Below the pieces are notes generated by a model that saw nothing but the letters and a program-made list of their open reading frames with translations, made no database searches and was not told the DNA's origin. Positions 44,240 to 53,744 of a DNA stretch of 64,000 nt are shown here, piece after piece (the first letter of the stretch is position 1; each line of letters starts with the position of its first letter). The DNA comes from Roseimaritima multifibrata (GTDB lineage Bacteria > Planctomycetota > Planctomycetia > Pirellulales > Pirellulaceae). Made by a program: the position numbers and the translations under genes. The DNA is taken from contig NZ_CP036262.1 in NCBI RefSeq assembly GCF_007741495.1, positions 372,001 through 436,000 on the forward strand, read 5' to 3'.

Positions 44240-47101
44240 TCAGAATTTGTCCCCCAGCAACTTTCCAAACTCAAGAAAGCCTGAACGACCAAGACGGTCA
44301 ATCAAAGACTCTGCGATATCACGTGCTTTGGAGGACTCTGAGTTCAGGGAAGTGCGAAGAATGTCGGTTGCCGCCGCGCTCCATTCTGCGACACGCCAAT
44401 TCTGGTCATCAGACTCTATAAATCTTTGAAGGAGCTGAATTGACGATAAAGGATCACGTTCAGCCTGCTGAGCTAAGCGATTGACGACATCACGCCCTGC
44501 AATCACGGCGGGTACGGAAAAGACTGCTTCTTTCAGCTTTTGGAGTGCCCACACTTCGTCAAACGATCCAAACGCAAACCAATCAGCAAAGACAAATTCT
44601 TCTGGATTCGTCAAGAAGTCATTGCAACCGTGCATGGGCCAGTAAAAGTCCCAAAGACTTTGGAATCGGTTGACAACCTCTTGCGGAAGCTCTTTCTCAC
44701 CACGAAGGCTGTTACCTATAAACTGAAGAAGTTGACGTCGCACGCACGGACGGGCGTTGGTTAGCAATATTCGAATCAGGCTTCCATTCACCTCCAAACT
44801 CAAATAGCCACGACCATAGTAGATCGCAATGTGCTGCGAGAGAGAACGCATCGGAGACTGTGATCTTCGTTCAGTCTTAGCCACTTCTGACGTTTGGCTA
44901 CATGCGTATTCGTATTGTGATCGAAACAGATCCAAGTACACGCGATGAGGCTGCGTCCAGGTCAAGAATGCGTTCCAAGCCGCCCAGCCGAACGCTTCTT
45001 CAGGGTCTTCTTCAACGTCTTCAAGTCGAAAAATCAGGTCACGATGGTTTTCAAGCCAACGTTCATCAAAATGGTAGATTGTTGAAAGGTGTGAGCCGAT
45101 GATGGCAAGTCCAACCCAACTTCGGTTTTTCCCACACGCCTGACTTTCCAACACTTGTCGAAACTCGATCAAGTCCAGAGCCTCAAACGACTGATTCGTC
45201 ACTTCCGAAGCCAGCGATCTAATCCAGCCGGCATATGCGAAGGCAGTTTCTACTGCTTTACCACGTGCTGAATTGATTGCGAGCGTCGTAAAGTCATGAT
45301 CGCGAGGATCATCAGGTTCATTGTCCTGAAGAACCCAAGAATTTGGAGTTGCTTCGCACATTGTTTCAATGCACCCCCAAATCGCGAGCCGACCATCAAG
45401 GAGTGATTGGGAGGGCTCCTTCCTTTCCGTTTGGGCATCTAACAATCCGCGAATCAAGTCGAGTGCCCGCTCCTGCTCGTAGACGTAAGAATCGCCGCCC
45501 GCTGACCGCTTTCCATCAATCAGCCAAACGCAGAGTTCCAGTGTTGGCTCAATAGAGATCGCTTTCCCCTCAGTTACTGCGTTTCTCATCGCTGAGAGAA
45601 ATGCTGAAACGAATGGAGCCGGCTTGTCGATCAACTCATTTGCGAAACGCGAATAGCTGGAGGCATTATCTTTAACATACTGCTCGAATCTGTCCGCCAA
45701 ACCTTGCACGCTTGGACCAAATGAACTCGTCGATTCACCATCCCACTCGCAAACAGCCTTCAAAGCGTCGGCAAAATCTAGTTGTCGCAACGCGTCCAAT
45801 TCTATTGGGCTTTCGTAGCCGTATCGCAATGGACCGCTGTACGAGTGGAATTCGGCCAACTTGCCGTCTTCAAACTCTTCTAGTAGCTTGTTGTATTCAT
45901 CGAGTAACTGGTCGCTCAGATGCCTTCTAATGAGATGCAATCTGTGAAACCGCCAGTAACGGGCGTAGTTGGTTAAATGTTCATCGCTCTCGAAAAACGG
46001 ATATTCTCGATCAACGTCAGGCCGACCTTGATCGACGAACTCGATCCAGCTCTTGCGATCAGACTCGGGAAGTTCACCAAAACGATCCTGTACCAGTCGA
46101 GCGTATTCGTGTTTTAACGCAAAGTCATCGAATGAAGCTCGGTCGAGCAACACCGCGCGCGCAAGTTCTGGAACCCGATCCGCGAAAACGTTAATAAGAT
46201 GAACGCGAAACCTTCGGAAAACATCGAGTTCTTGCTCGGTTAATATCGCGAGAACTCGGGAGACGGGAATCAGGTCTTCACCAATGGCCCTCTCGCAAAC
46301 CTCACGCAATACGCCAACCACAAATCCAGCTAAATCGTAGTCCGAATTTTGTTCGTGCTCCTCGATTGCTGGTCGCCAGATGTACGAATAATCGTCTGCA
46401 ATCGAGGTCGAGTCTTCCCCGCGATTAACGCGTCCCAGAATGCCTACCCAGTCTCTCAGGCAAATAATCATGCGCTCGGGACTAGCGGAAACCAGCGATT
46501 CCGAAACTTGTTGCAAACCCTCGCGGTACCAATAGTCTTTGGGGTCATGCATGCTTCGCTCAGAGGCCGGTTCGCGCGGCAGGAACAAGGCTTCCGCAAG
46601 CTCGAACGCCTCCTCCATATGTCCCGAGTCACAGAGCTTGACGCAGAATTCGCACGCATCCTTAAAGTGAACCCAGACTGACAGGTTCTCCGCCGCATAG
46701 CGAATCGCAGGTACCAAGCAAACAGCGTCATCAATCGGCAGTTTGTTGGCCGCGTCGATGATGTCGCCGTTGACCGACGTGTTTGCTGTCCGAACGCTCG
46801 CCAAAATACGAGCCACGTCGGCGGGTGCAAGTGACGCCATCCTAACAAGATACTTCGATGCATCCCAACGCGGAAATCTTGAAGCATCCTCAGAGATATC
46901 TGGGGTAGGCGGTGATTCAAACTCAGCCGCCGATTCAAGGACGCTGATCCAATCTGCACTATCGAGCAGGCTCCAAAACTCGCGTTTGATAGGCTCGTCC
47001 GCTAGCAGTGGTTTGACCTCTTTCCACTTCTCTTCGGTCGACGTGCTTCCACCGAGAATTGCTTTGAGATTGGCAAGTTCAGAGAAAAAGGACGTGGTCA
47101 T
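44240..47101 (-). CDS. Large helical protein with DUF4020-like C-terminus (SIR2 partner)
   Basis: The 953-residue protein is almost entirely helical. Its N-terminal region (FPRWDASKYLVRMASLAPADVARILASVRTANTSVNGDIIDAANKLP) resembles HEAT-like repeats. The last 160 residues (FAFGSFDEVWALQKLKEAVFS...NWRVAEWSAAATDILRTSLNSESSKARDIAESLIDRLGRSGFLEFGKLL) resemble DUF4020, which I recall from Dsr1-type defence sirtuins. Its start overlaps the SIR2 stop by 4 bp. In this reading it senses infection and controls the SIR2 effector. Confidence 0.7.
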   Translation of the reverse strand: MTTSFFSELANLKAILGGSTSTEEKWKEVKPLLADEPIKREFWSLLDSADWISVLESAAEFESPPTPDISEDASRFPRWDASKYLVRMASLAPADVARILASVRTANTSVNGDIIDAANKLPIDDAVCLVPAIRYAAENLSVWVHFKDACEFCVKLCDSGHMEEAFELAEALFLPREPASERSMHDPKDYWYREGLQQVSESLVSASPERMIICLRDWVGILGRVNRGEDSTSIADDYSYIWRPAIEEHEQNSDYDLAGFVVGVLREVCERAIGEDLIPVSRVLAILTEQELDVFRRFRVHLINVFADRVPELARAVLLDRASFDDFALKHEYARLVQDRFGELPESDRKSWIEFVDQGRPDVDREYPFFESDEHLTNYARYWRFHRLHLIRRHLSDQLLDEYNKLLEEFEDGKLAEFHSYSGPLRYGYESPIELDALRQLDFADALKAVCEWDGESTSSFGPSVQGLADRFEQYVKDNASSYSRFANELIDKPAPFVSAFLSAMRNAVTEGKAISIEPTLELCVWLIDGKRSAGGDSYVYEQERALDLIRGLLDAQTERKEPSQSLLDGRLAIWGCIETMCEATPNSWVLQDNEPDDPRDHDFTTLAINSARGKAVETAFAYAGWIRSLASEVTNQSFEALDLIEFRQVLESQACGKNRSWVGLAIIGSHLSTIYHFDERWLENHRDLIFRLEDVEEDPEEAFGWAAWNAFLTWTQPHRVYLDLFRSQYEYACSQTSEVAKTERRSQSPMRSLSQHIAIYYGRGYLSLEVNGSLIRILLTNARPCVRRQLLQFIGNSLRGEKELPQEVVNRFQSLWDFYWPMHGCNDFLTNPEEFVFADWFAFGSFDEVWALQKLKEAVFSVPAVIAGRDVVNRLAQQAERDPLSSIQLLQRFIESDDQNWRVAEWSAAATDILRTSLNSESSKARDIAESLIDRLGRSGFLEFGKLLGDKF

Positions 47102-47997
47102 GGCTGCCCCCCGTCGTTTGACGCATAGGTACTTGATTCAACGCCACCTTGACGGTGACTGATTGGTCTATCGCCGGCGAGATGCTTCAGAACGTCGAGC
47201 AGGCCTGTATAGGCTCCATCTACCTTAGCGTAGTTCACCAAATTGACTCCGCATTTTTTCAACATCGGTTCAGCGCTATCATGATTCCAGAGCAGAAAAC
47301 GCCGTGGTCGACTTGGCGATGTGACGCCATGCAAACTCTCCTGAAAACTCTCGCAGGATCTGAGGATCCGTTTAAGGTTCGGTTCTTCCGGATTGCAACC
47401 TAGAAAGCAAACATCGTGGTCATTAAAAACGGATTGTAGGAAGGCATGCACTCTGCTCTTAATTGGGTGGTAGGCGGTTTTGAAATCCTCTTTGCTCAGT
47501 ACAATTCTGCCATCTTCGGCGGGAAAGTCTTTGTCGATCCGGCCGTGAAGGTGAAACACATTGCCATCGCGCAGGTGCTTTGGTTGAAGCACAGGGTACG
47601 TAGAAACACTGATGTTCGTATGCAAATTCAATACATCGCAGAGAACTGGGTCAAAATTTAGGTTGATGTAGCTACAGAATCCGATTCTCGCCAGTAAATG
47701 ATATCGGGTAGCGCACTCTGGACTCTTCCTGCGAGCGAACACCCGGTTTAGCGTGTCGTAATACGCCGCTCGATTTCTTGCACGCGCGAAATCTGCCAGG
47801 GACGCTATATCTCTCGCAATCTTTGCAGGAAGGTCTTCTGCTCGAATTCCGCAGTCGCGAAGCAGCTCCGTTAGCAATGCGTTCCAGAGCGGGTAATCCG
47901 GTGAAGATATCCCAGCACCAATCACAGCTATGCAATCGCGGTTTTCGATTGAGTCAAGAAGCGGCTGATACGCCAGGGCGTTCGTTGGGTTCGCCAT
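47098..47997 (-). CDS. SIR2-family effector of a two-gene predicted defence operon
   Basis: The 299-residue protein has the SIR2_2 layout: GAGISSPDYPLW (27-38) for NAD binding, INLNFDPVLCDVL (112-123) with the Asn/Asp pair, and VFHLHGRID with catalytic-type His151. It then has ILSKEDFKTAYHPIKSRVHAFLQSVFNDHDVCFLGCNPEEPNLKRIL. Phage-defence sirtuins of this type degrade NAD+ when triggered, which stops phage replication at the cost of the cell. It is the first gene of the operon and overlaps its large partner by 4 bp. Confidence 0.9.
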   Translation of the reverse strand: MANPTNALAYQPLLDSIENRDCIAVIGAGISSPDYPLWNALLTELLRDCGIRAEDLPAKIARDIASLADFARARNRAAYYDTLNRVFARRKSPECATRYHLLARIGFCSYINLNFDPVLCDVLNLHTNISVSTYPVLQPKHLRDGNVFHLHGRIDKDFPAEDGRIVLSKEDFKTAYHPIKSRVHAFLQSVFNDHDVCFLGCNPEEPNLKRILRSCESFQESLHGVTSPSRPRRFLLWNHDSAEPMLKKCGVNLVNYAKVDGAYTGLLDVLKHLAGDRPISHRQGGVESSTYASNDGGQP

Positions 47998-48940
47998 CCG
48001 GCTACCTACACCGAATGGCTAGGATCATGTCTCTCATCATACGCCCCACGTCGCCTCGCGGTGAAAAACCTTCCGAATTCCATGAATTCAACGCAAAAAC
48101 TTCGTACGGTCGTCAAATACTCGTTTTCACTTTGACTCCGTAGTTTATCGCTCGCAGCTTCTCCGGCAAAGACGACTGATTGCTTTCGTTAACGAGACAG
48201 GTAAATCGCAAGTTGTAACGATGAGTACTTTGTTCAGGGCAACGAAGGATTTCGGAGGATCAAACAAACTGAGCTGACTTCGGTTTCACCCCGCGAGCAT
48301 TTCTTCCGTGAACTGGTAGCAGCTTGGACCAATCAGGTCAGCGACGAAAGTCAATGAAGGCGATGCCAGGAACAAACGATCGACGCCAATCTTGTTGATT
48401 TCGCTAACACCGCGCGGATTCGTATTCTCGTTTGACTGACTGATGGCACAAGGTCGTTCTTCGGATTGTTCAATCCGTGGTCGGCAGCATTCATTCATCC
48501 CCTAGCGTGCTCCGGTGGCCGACACCGGAGCCAGAAATTGGGGACAGGGACGGGAAACCTGAGGCATCGTTTGATCTCGACTCACGCCGGGTTTCTCTAA
48601 TCCACGCTTGCGGTCGTGTGAGAATGTTTCTTATGGAAAGGGTGAGCTGTTTGGGCGGAGCAAGGTTCTGTGATCGTACGCACTTACCTATTCGAACATG
48701 CTCCCATTCGTTTGGCAAATGCTCAGTTGCTTTGGTAGGTGCGATTGAAGCACCTGCGACTTCTGCTTTGCCATGTCGGCTCGTGAGCCGACACAGTTCA
48801 CCTGCTCAGCCTGCGTCTTTTGCAAACTTCTCGGAAACGGAATAAGGCAGGCATGTCGAAATCGACATAAACGCATACGAAGCACGCCCCCGATCCGACC
48901 GTGTCGCAATGTGCCCCCACTGCCGGTCCGGGAAATTCAC
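47998..48940. other. Gene-poor region upstream of the SIR2 operon
   Basis: Nearly 1 kb. Several overlapping frames on both strands lack support. A 9-bp hairpin with 2-base loop (TGTCGGCTC-GAGCCGACA, about 48774-48793) is the only structured element. The SIR2 promoter should lie just above 47997. Confidence 0.45.
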
Positions 48941-49210
48941 TTATTGTTGATTTTCTTCGTTTAGACGCTGCACAAGGCGACGGACCTGGACTGGAGGTAA
49001 TAGTCCTAGGGCACGACGCATTTCTGGCTCGGAAAGGGACGCGATATCGACTCCCTGCCCATTGTTCTGCGTGGATTTCATTGCCTTTCTCTCTGTTTTG
49101 ACCTTCCGGATTGCCTGGTTCCAGCTTTTCTCGAACCTGTCCAGGCTGTTTCGATTCCGAATAACGGACGCTATCAGCCATGTCAGGGCATAGTAAACTC
49201 GCGGCCACAA
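48941..49210 (-). CDS. Possible small basic protein
   Basis: A frame of up to 89 residues ending MKSTQNNGQGVDIASLSEPEMRRALGLLPPVQVRRLVQRLNEENQQ. The amphipathic second half looks real, the first half (YYALTWLIASVI) could be upstream readthrough, and a start at the internal Met is possible. No family or partner is evident, and it overlaps other open frames. Confidence 0.3.
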   Translation of the reverse strand: MWPRVYYALTWLIASVIRNRNSLDRFEKSWNQAIRKVKTERKAMKSTQNNGQGVDIASLSEPEMRRALGLLPPVQVRRLVQRLNEENQQ

Positions 49211-49410
49211 TCCTATCCGTATATGTGCGTGTGCTCATGGAGAAAGGTGGCGACTGCCGAAGCGAAGTCAGATTCGAATACCGAAGAAGCGAGAAACACC
49301 TGTGGTGCTCGATAGGGAAGAGCCTTTTTAAATTGGCCGAGAAGGACTTCCGTTTCTGCTACCAATAGCTGGGTCGGCGGCTTCCGAAGTCCGCTGATTG
49401 TTAAGTCGAA

Positions 49411-49653
49411 TTACCCACGGTCGTGCCTGCGAACATCGCCTTCAATCAAGTTTCTCAGGAGGTCGGCGATTTGAATGCCTCGCTTGGCGCAGCTGATTTT
49501 TAGCTCGGTGTGCAGTTCGGGATCGATATCGATGGTTAACCGCTTTGGTTTGGTTCTCGGTTTAACATCAATCGACGATTCTCGCATTTCCACCCAATTG
49601 TCGACCTCGGGTTTCGGCTTTGGGCGTGCTGACATGGTGATTCGTTTGCTCAT
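49411..49653 (-). CDS. Ribbon-helix-helix partition-type protein
   Basis: The 80-residue protein has a basic N-terminus and a C-terminal ribbon-helix-helix (RLTIDIDPELHTELKISCAKRGIQIADLLRNLIEGD), as in ParG/Omega-like or CopG-like regulators. It directly follows parA with a 4-bp overlap (ATGA). It should bind a centromere-like site and repress the operon while ParA supplies ATPase activity. Confidence 0.8.
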   Translation of the reverse strand: MSKRITMSARPKPKPEVDNWVEMRESSIDVKPRTKPKRLTIDIDPELHTELKISCAKRGIQIADLLRNLIEGDVRRHDRG

Positions 49654-50270
49654 TTGATCCTCCTCAGTTCATTGACGAATTTTTTGATTTCCTTAGCGGC
49701 TTTCGATCTCTGCTGATCGAGTACGGTTGCTCCGTTCGCTGCCGTTTCGGCGAATGCGACACGTTGCCCGATGTCACTTTTCAGGATCGGCACTTCTAGT
49801 TCGGCCAGTGCTTCCCTGACGTCTCTTCCGATTGCCGTGTTGGCGATCTTGCGATTGAGCATGAGGCAGCACCTAATGTTTGGTTTGAACACCTGCGCCT
49901 CGCGGACAAGATCTACGGTTTCCGCAGCTGCCCAAACGTCCATTGGCGACGGTTGCAGCGGGATGACGACAACGTCCGCCGCCAGGATTATCGATCGCGC
50001 TAACTCGGTGACTCGTGGTGGGCCGTCAATGATTACGTCATCGTAGTCCTGGGCCAAGCTTTCGACTTCTCGGTGGATTGTCGCTTTGGCCATCCCTACG
50101 ACGGTGAAGTCGGATTTCTCTCGGTAGTTCGACCACGCCAAAGAGCTGCCCTGTGGGTCTGCATCGACTAGCAAGACACGTCGCCCGCGACTGGATAGTT
50201 CAGTCGCGGTATGAATGGAGAGCGTCGTCTTGCCGACACCGCCTTTTTGGTTCAAGAATGCATAAATCAT
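49650..50270 (-). CDS. parA: ParA-type partition ATPase
   Basis: From Met 50270 the product of 206 residues has the deviant Walker A KGGVGKTT, switch DADPQGSSLAWSN, the Walker B-like VIIDGPP and the VVVIPLQPSPMDVWAA segment. It is a short, ParF-like ParA without an N-terminal DNA-binding domain, as in plasmid-type systems. The downstream ribbon-helix-helix gene completes the pair. It suggests that the island once had, or still has, a plasmid-like replicating stage. Confidence 0.88.
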   Translation of the reverse strand: MIYAFLNQKGGVGKTTLSIHTATELSSRGRRVLLVDADPQGSSLAWSNYREKSDFTVVGMAKATIHREVESLAQDYDDVIIDGPPRVTELARSIILAADVVVIPLQPSPMDVWAAAETVDLVREAQVFKPNIRCCLMLNRKIANTAIGRDVREALAELEVPILKSDIGQRVAFAETAANGATVLDQQRSKAAKEIKKFVNELRRIK

Positions 50271-50381
50271 GTTCGTCGTATTTCTGTGCATCCGATTGCA
50301 CGTTGTTACGACTTCACGCTACAGGACTTTTTACCCGAGCGCAATCGTTTTCTTCGTCCATTGATCCAAGATCCGAAACGC

Positions 50382-51391
50382 TCACCCGGCCTCGTCTCGT
50401 TTTTTGATCGCGTTGCGTGCTTGGGCTCGTAGGAAGTCGGGGTTCTTGGTTAGGTGACTGTAGACACGGGAGACCATCGCAGTGTCTTTATGTCCCATTA
50501 GATGTGCGAGCGAGATTAGGTCGACACCGCCGGTCGTTAGGGCGTTGGTGGCATAGCTATGTCTCGCCCCGTATGCGATGACTCGGAGCCCTACTTTTTC
50601 GCTGATCCGGCGTAGGCGGCATTTGATTGCATCTTTCGTCCACGGGTTGTTGCGGGCGTTTAAAAACAAGGTTCCGGTGGGGCGGTCCGTTGCCAAACGA
50701 TCGAGGATCTCTTTGGCTTCCGGCGGTAGGAAAATGACTCGGGGGGCCGTTTCGCCTTTGGATTCATCGGCGGGGAACAGGACGAGATCGTCGTGGAGGT
50801 GTTTCTTTTCGACGATACGGGCCTCTTTGGGCCGGCAGCCGGTCAAGTAAAGAAAATCGAGAAGCTCAACGAGCGGTCCTGTGGCGGCGTCTTTAATTTG
50901 TTGCCATTGGTCACTTGTGTAAACCACGTCTCGGCGTTTCCGCCGTGGCTTGCGAACCTTCGGTAGAGGGGTGTACTTCAGATAGCCCCTTCGACGGCCC
51001 AGTTGAGCATCCGCTGAACGATCGCGATGGCGTCGTTGGTAGCGGTGTCAGATCAGTGGGGATTGTTGCCGGTCCACTTGGTGATGTGGTGCTTCTTAAG
51101 CTGGCCTACCTTCATTCGTTTGCTGACCGACGCGATAAAGCTCTTCAGGTACAGCAAATTGTTGTTGTAGGTCCCCTGTTTCCGATTGTTCTGGACCCAA
51201 TCCAGATATTTCTGGGATAGATCGTAGAGGGTTGTGATTTCAGCACTGACCGAAGTCTGGTCGCACATCAATTCGTGGAATTTTTTATCGGCGGCTTCTT
51301 TTTCTTTGCCGAGCCTGATCTGACGTCCGTCGATGGAGCAGTACCAGGTTTTGGTCTGCTTTCGGTAGAACGGTTTGCTTGGCCGTGCCAT
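50382..51391 (-). pseudogene. Tyrosine integrase of the tRNA-Val island, disrupted
   Basis: The N-terminal part (51053-51391; ARPSKPFYRKQTKTWYCSIDGRQIRLG...) is followed by an in-frame TGA near 51053. The frame continues (SDTATNDAIAIVQRMLNWAVEG) and then shifts near 50970 into KYTPLPKVRKPRRKRRDVVYTSDQW. The C-terminal part (50382-50927) has TGCRPKEAR, ARHSYATNAL, GHKDTAMVSRVYSHL: the Arg, His/Arg, His and Tyr residues. One stop plus one frameshift make it non-functional unless corrected. It lies 100 bp from the 3' end of tRNA-Val, the usual integrase position. Confidence 0.85.
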
Positions 51392-51466
51392 GATTGCTCT
51401 CCGATTACGTGCATAGTTTCGTGCATGTGCCGGTAAAAGGATTGCAATGGTTGCTGTCAGGGCAAG

Positions 51467-51494
51467 AAAAAACCCTGCTTTCGCAGGGTTTTTT
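51467..51494 (-). terminator. Bidirectional intrinsic terminator after tRNA-Val
   Basis: The hairpin aaaaaaccctgc-tttc-gcagggtttttt has a perfect 12-bp stem including the A/T tracts. It lies directly downstream of the tRNA and upstream of the integrase. Confidence 0.88.
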
Positions 51495-51497
51495 GAG

Positions 51498-51571
51498 TGG
51501 GCGATACAGAACTCGAATCTGTGACCTCCACGATGTCAACGTGGCGCTCTAACCAACTGAGCTAATCGCCC
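51498..51571 (-). tRNA. tRNA-Val (anticodon GAC)
   Basis: A 74-nt cloverleaf: acceptor GGGCGAT/ATCGCCC, D arm GCTC...GAGC, anticodon stem CCACG with loop TTGACAT (anticodon GAC), variable AGGTC, T arm ACAGA-TTCGAGT-TCTGT and discriminator A. The integrase remnant adjoins its 3' end, so it is the probable island attachment site. Confidence 0.96.
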
Positions 51572-51967
51572 TTGTGAGGTGCCTTGTGGGCCTCCATTCC
51601 TCACGGTTAAACAAGTTTGCTTCTTGGAAATCGGCTTTGGATTTCAAAAAAGTGAATGTCTTGTTTCGCGTGAGGGTTCGGTAGTTTGTGAAGAGTTTGC
51701 GTTTGCGTCAAGCCCCTCTTTTTTGATCCCGATATCGTTACAGGAGAAAGGCAAATAGGGTAAAACCGGCAAAATCGGCTTAATCTCTGTTGACTTGTGG
51801 GTTGCAGACCCCCGATACTCTCTAGTCAATGGTTCTTCACTACAATGCGCTGCTGGCGTGCTAGGTATGAGGGTTCTTGTTTTGAACCCTTGCGATTGCC
51901 CTGGGCTAGTGAGGAGGCCTTTCGATTCACATCCGCTGGGAACACCACCCGGCTAAGGAGCGACTTT

Positions 51968-52501
51968 TTGGTGGCACTGGCACGACGACCCCCACAAACC
52001 GAACAACGCGATTCCACTCGCATTAATGCCCAAATTCGAATCACTCCTATTCGTGTCATCGCGGATGACGGAGAGCAGTTGGGGATCATCCCGACTGAAG
52101 AAGCTCTCGAAAAGGCCCGCGAATCAGGCTTGGACTTGGTGGAAGTCGCTCCGACTGAGCGACCTCCGGTTTGCCGAATCATGGATTACGGCAAATATAA
52201 GTACGAGAAGAATAAGAAAAAGAATCACGGTGGAACTCACAACAAAACCAAAGAAATCCGGCTTCGTCCCAAAACGGGTCAAGAGGATATCAATACCCGC
52301 GTGAGGCAGGCGATTAAATTCCTGCAGCACAAGGACAAAGTCCAGGTATCGGTCTTGTTTCGTGGGCGTGAAATGGCTCACATCGAAGAAGGCCGTAAGG
52401 TCATGCAATCGGTGATTGAGACCTTGAGTGAGTATGGCAAGGTCGAAACGACTCCGCAGCAACACGGTCGTCGTATGATCTGCATGATCGCTCCCCGCTA
52501 G
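51968..52501 (+). CDS. infC: Translation initiation factor IF-3
   Basis: The 177-residue product has [62 protein letters not shown] and the C-terminal [42 protein letters not shown], unmistakable for IF-3. TTG 51968 is preferred, 7 nt after taaggag; GTG 51971 is the alternative. The frame is open to 51797 but without homology there. Unusual start codons are known to autoregulate infC in other bacteria. Confidence 0.95.
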   Translation: MVALARRPPQTEQRDSTRINAQIRITPIRVIADDGEQLGIIPTEEALEKARESGLDLVEVAPTERPPVCRIMDYGKYKYEKNKKKNHGGTHNKTKEIRLRPKTGQEDINTRVRQAIKFLQHKDKVQVSVLFRGREMAHIEEGRKVMQSVIETLSEYGKVETTPQQHGRRMICMIAPR

Positions 52502-52670
52502 TGCACCACTAAAGTCCGCCAACCGCACGCGATCGCGCTGCGGGTGGTGGCTTCTGGGTGATGAGCCGTCCGTTTATCGGTGAGCCGTCCGTTTACCGGA
52601 ACGTGTGCTTCCTGCACATGGTGGATGATTTCTCGCGCCTACCCGCCTCTCCCTCGCTCTGCGCTTCGAT

Positions 52671-53477
52671 ATGGCTTTGACGATTGAACAGTTTTCTCGG
52701 TCTCTCGTCTCTTTGGCCCCGCTAAAGCTGGCGGAATCCTGGGATAACGTCGGCCTGTTGGTCGGTGACCGCAAAGCGAGTGTTCAGCGTGTCATGGTCT
52801 GTCTGACGATTACCCCTGCCGTTGTTGCCGAAGCGGTTTCTCGGCAGGTTGATCTGGTTATCAGCCACCATCCCCTGCCCTTCAAGCCGCTTCCTCGGTT
52901 GACTCGAGATACGATCGCCGGAGGGATGTTGCTAGACCTGATTCAAGCACGCGTCGCCGTTTATAGCTCGCACACCGCTTGGGATTCGGCTTCCGGCGGC
53001 GTTAACCGCCAGTTGGCCGACCTGCTCTGTTTGGATTCGGTGGTTCCTTTGGTCCCGTTTGAATCCCCGGCGGACGACGCGACCGAGCCGCTTGGGGCCG
53101 GCCGCTGCGGGCGATTTGTCGAACCGGTGACGGTCCGAGAGTTGGCTGCACGGATTGGTGAGGCGACTGCTTCCAGTCGAGTTCGTTTTGTGGGAAATCC
53201 CGAACATCGCGTTGCCAAAGTTGCGTTCGCCTGCGGCAGTGGCGGCAGTTTCCTGGATGCGGCAGCTCGAGTGGGTTGCGATGCAATGGTGACCGGCGAA
53301 GCGACTTTCCATACCTGCCTGGATGCGGAATCGCGGGGGATTGGGCTGGTTATGCTGGGGCACTATGCCAGTGAACGGTTCGCGATGGAGTCGATGGCTG
53401 CCCAACTGGCAGGATTGCATCCAGATTTGACGATCTGGCCCAGCGAGAATGAAGCCGACCCGATTCGCCAATTGTAA
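52671..53477 (+). CDS. NIF3-like dinuclear-metal-centre protein (YbgI family)
   Basis: The 268-residue protein has the family motifs AESWDNVGLLVGDR, LVISHHPLPFKPL (metal His pair), VYSSHTAWDSASGGVN, ACGSGGSF and VTGEATFHTCLDAESRGIGLVMLGHYASERF. The protein forms toroidal hexamers with two metals per subunit; it is often called GTP cyclohydrolase I type 2 homolog. It is a core gene 170 bp after infC. Confidence 0.92.
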   Translation: MALTIEQFSRSLVSLAPLKLAESWDNVGLLVGDRKASVQRVMVCLTITPAVVAEAVSRQVDLVISHHPLPFKPLPRLTRDTIAGGMLLDLIQARVAVYSSHTAWDSASGGVNRQLADLLCLDSVVPLVPFESPADDATEPLGAGRCGRFVEPVTVRELAARIGEATASSRVRFVGNPEHRVAKVAFACGSGGSFLDAAARVGCDAMVTGEATFHTCLDAESRGIGLVMLGHYASERFAMESMAAQLAGLHPDLTIWPSENEADPIRQL

Positions 53478-53621
53478 GCGTTTCGCATAGGATTGGCGGT
53501 TGTGTCCAGCCGTCAGTCATCTTGAGGAGGCCTCGTGGGGTGAGTGTGGCCCGGGAATTGCTTGGTATTGGTGACGCTGGCCCTGTGAGAGACGTGAAAT
53601 CAATCGGTGATGGTTTTTGTG

Positions 53622-53677
53622 GCCTTTCGCTCCGCGAAAGTTGCTTCAAAAAGACGTTCTCTCGCGGAGTGAAAGGC
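53622..53677. repeat. Palindromic intergenic repeat (copy 1)
   Basis: The arms GCCTTTCGCTCCGCGA 53622-53637 and TCGCGGAGTGAAAGGC 53662-53677 pair with one mismatch. Related to 63626-63686. Confidence 0.75.
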
Positions 53678-53744
53678 GGGATTCACAAAAGCTGCATCTG
53701 CGGTTTGGGGGCATTGAGTTACTTAAGTTTGGAGTTGAGTCTGT

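Noticed and set aside
48286-49238. Overlapping small frames on both strands
   Set aside because: They overlap each other and lack domains or ribosome-binding sites; only 48941-49210 was kept, at low confidence.
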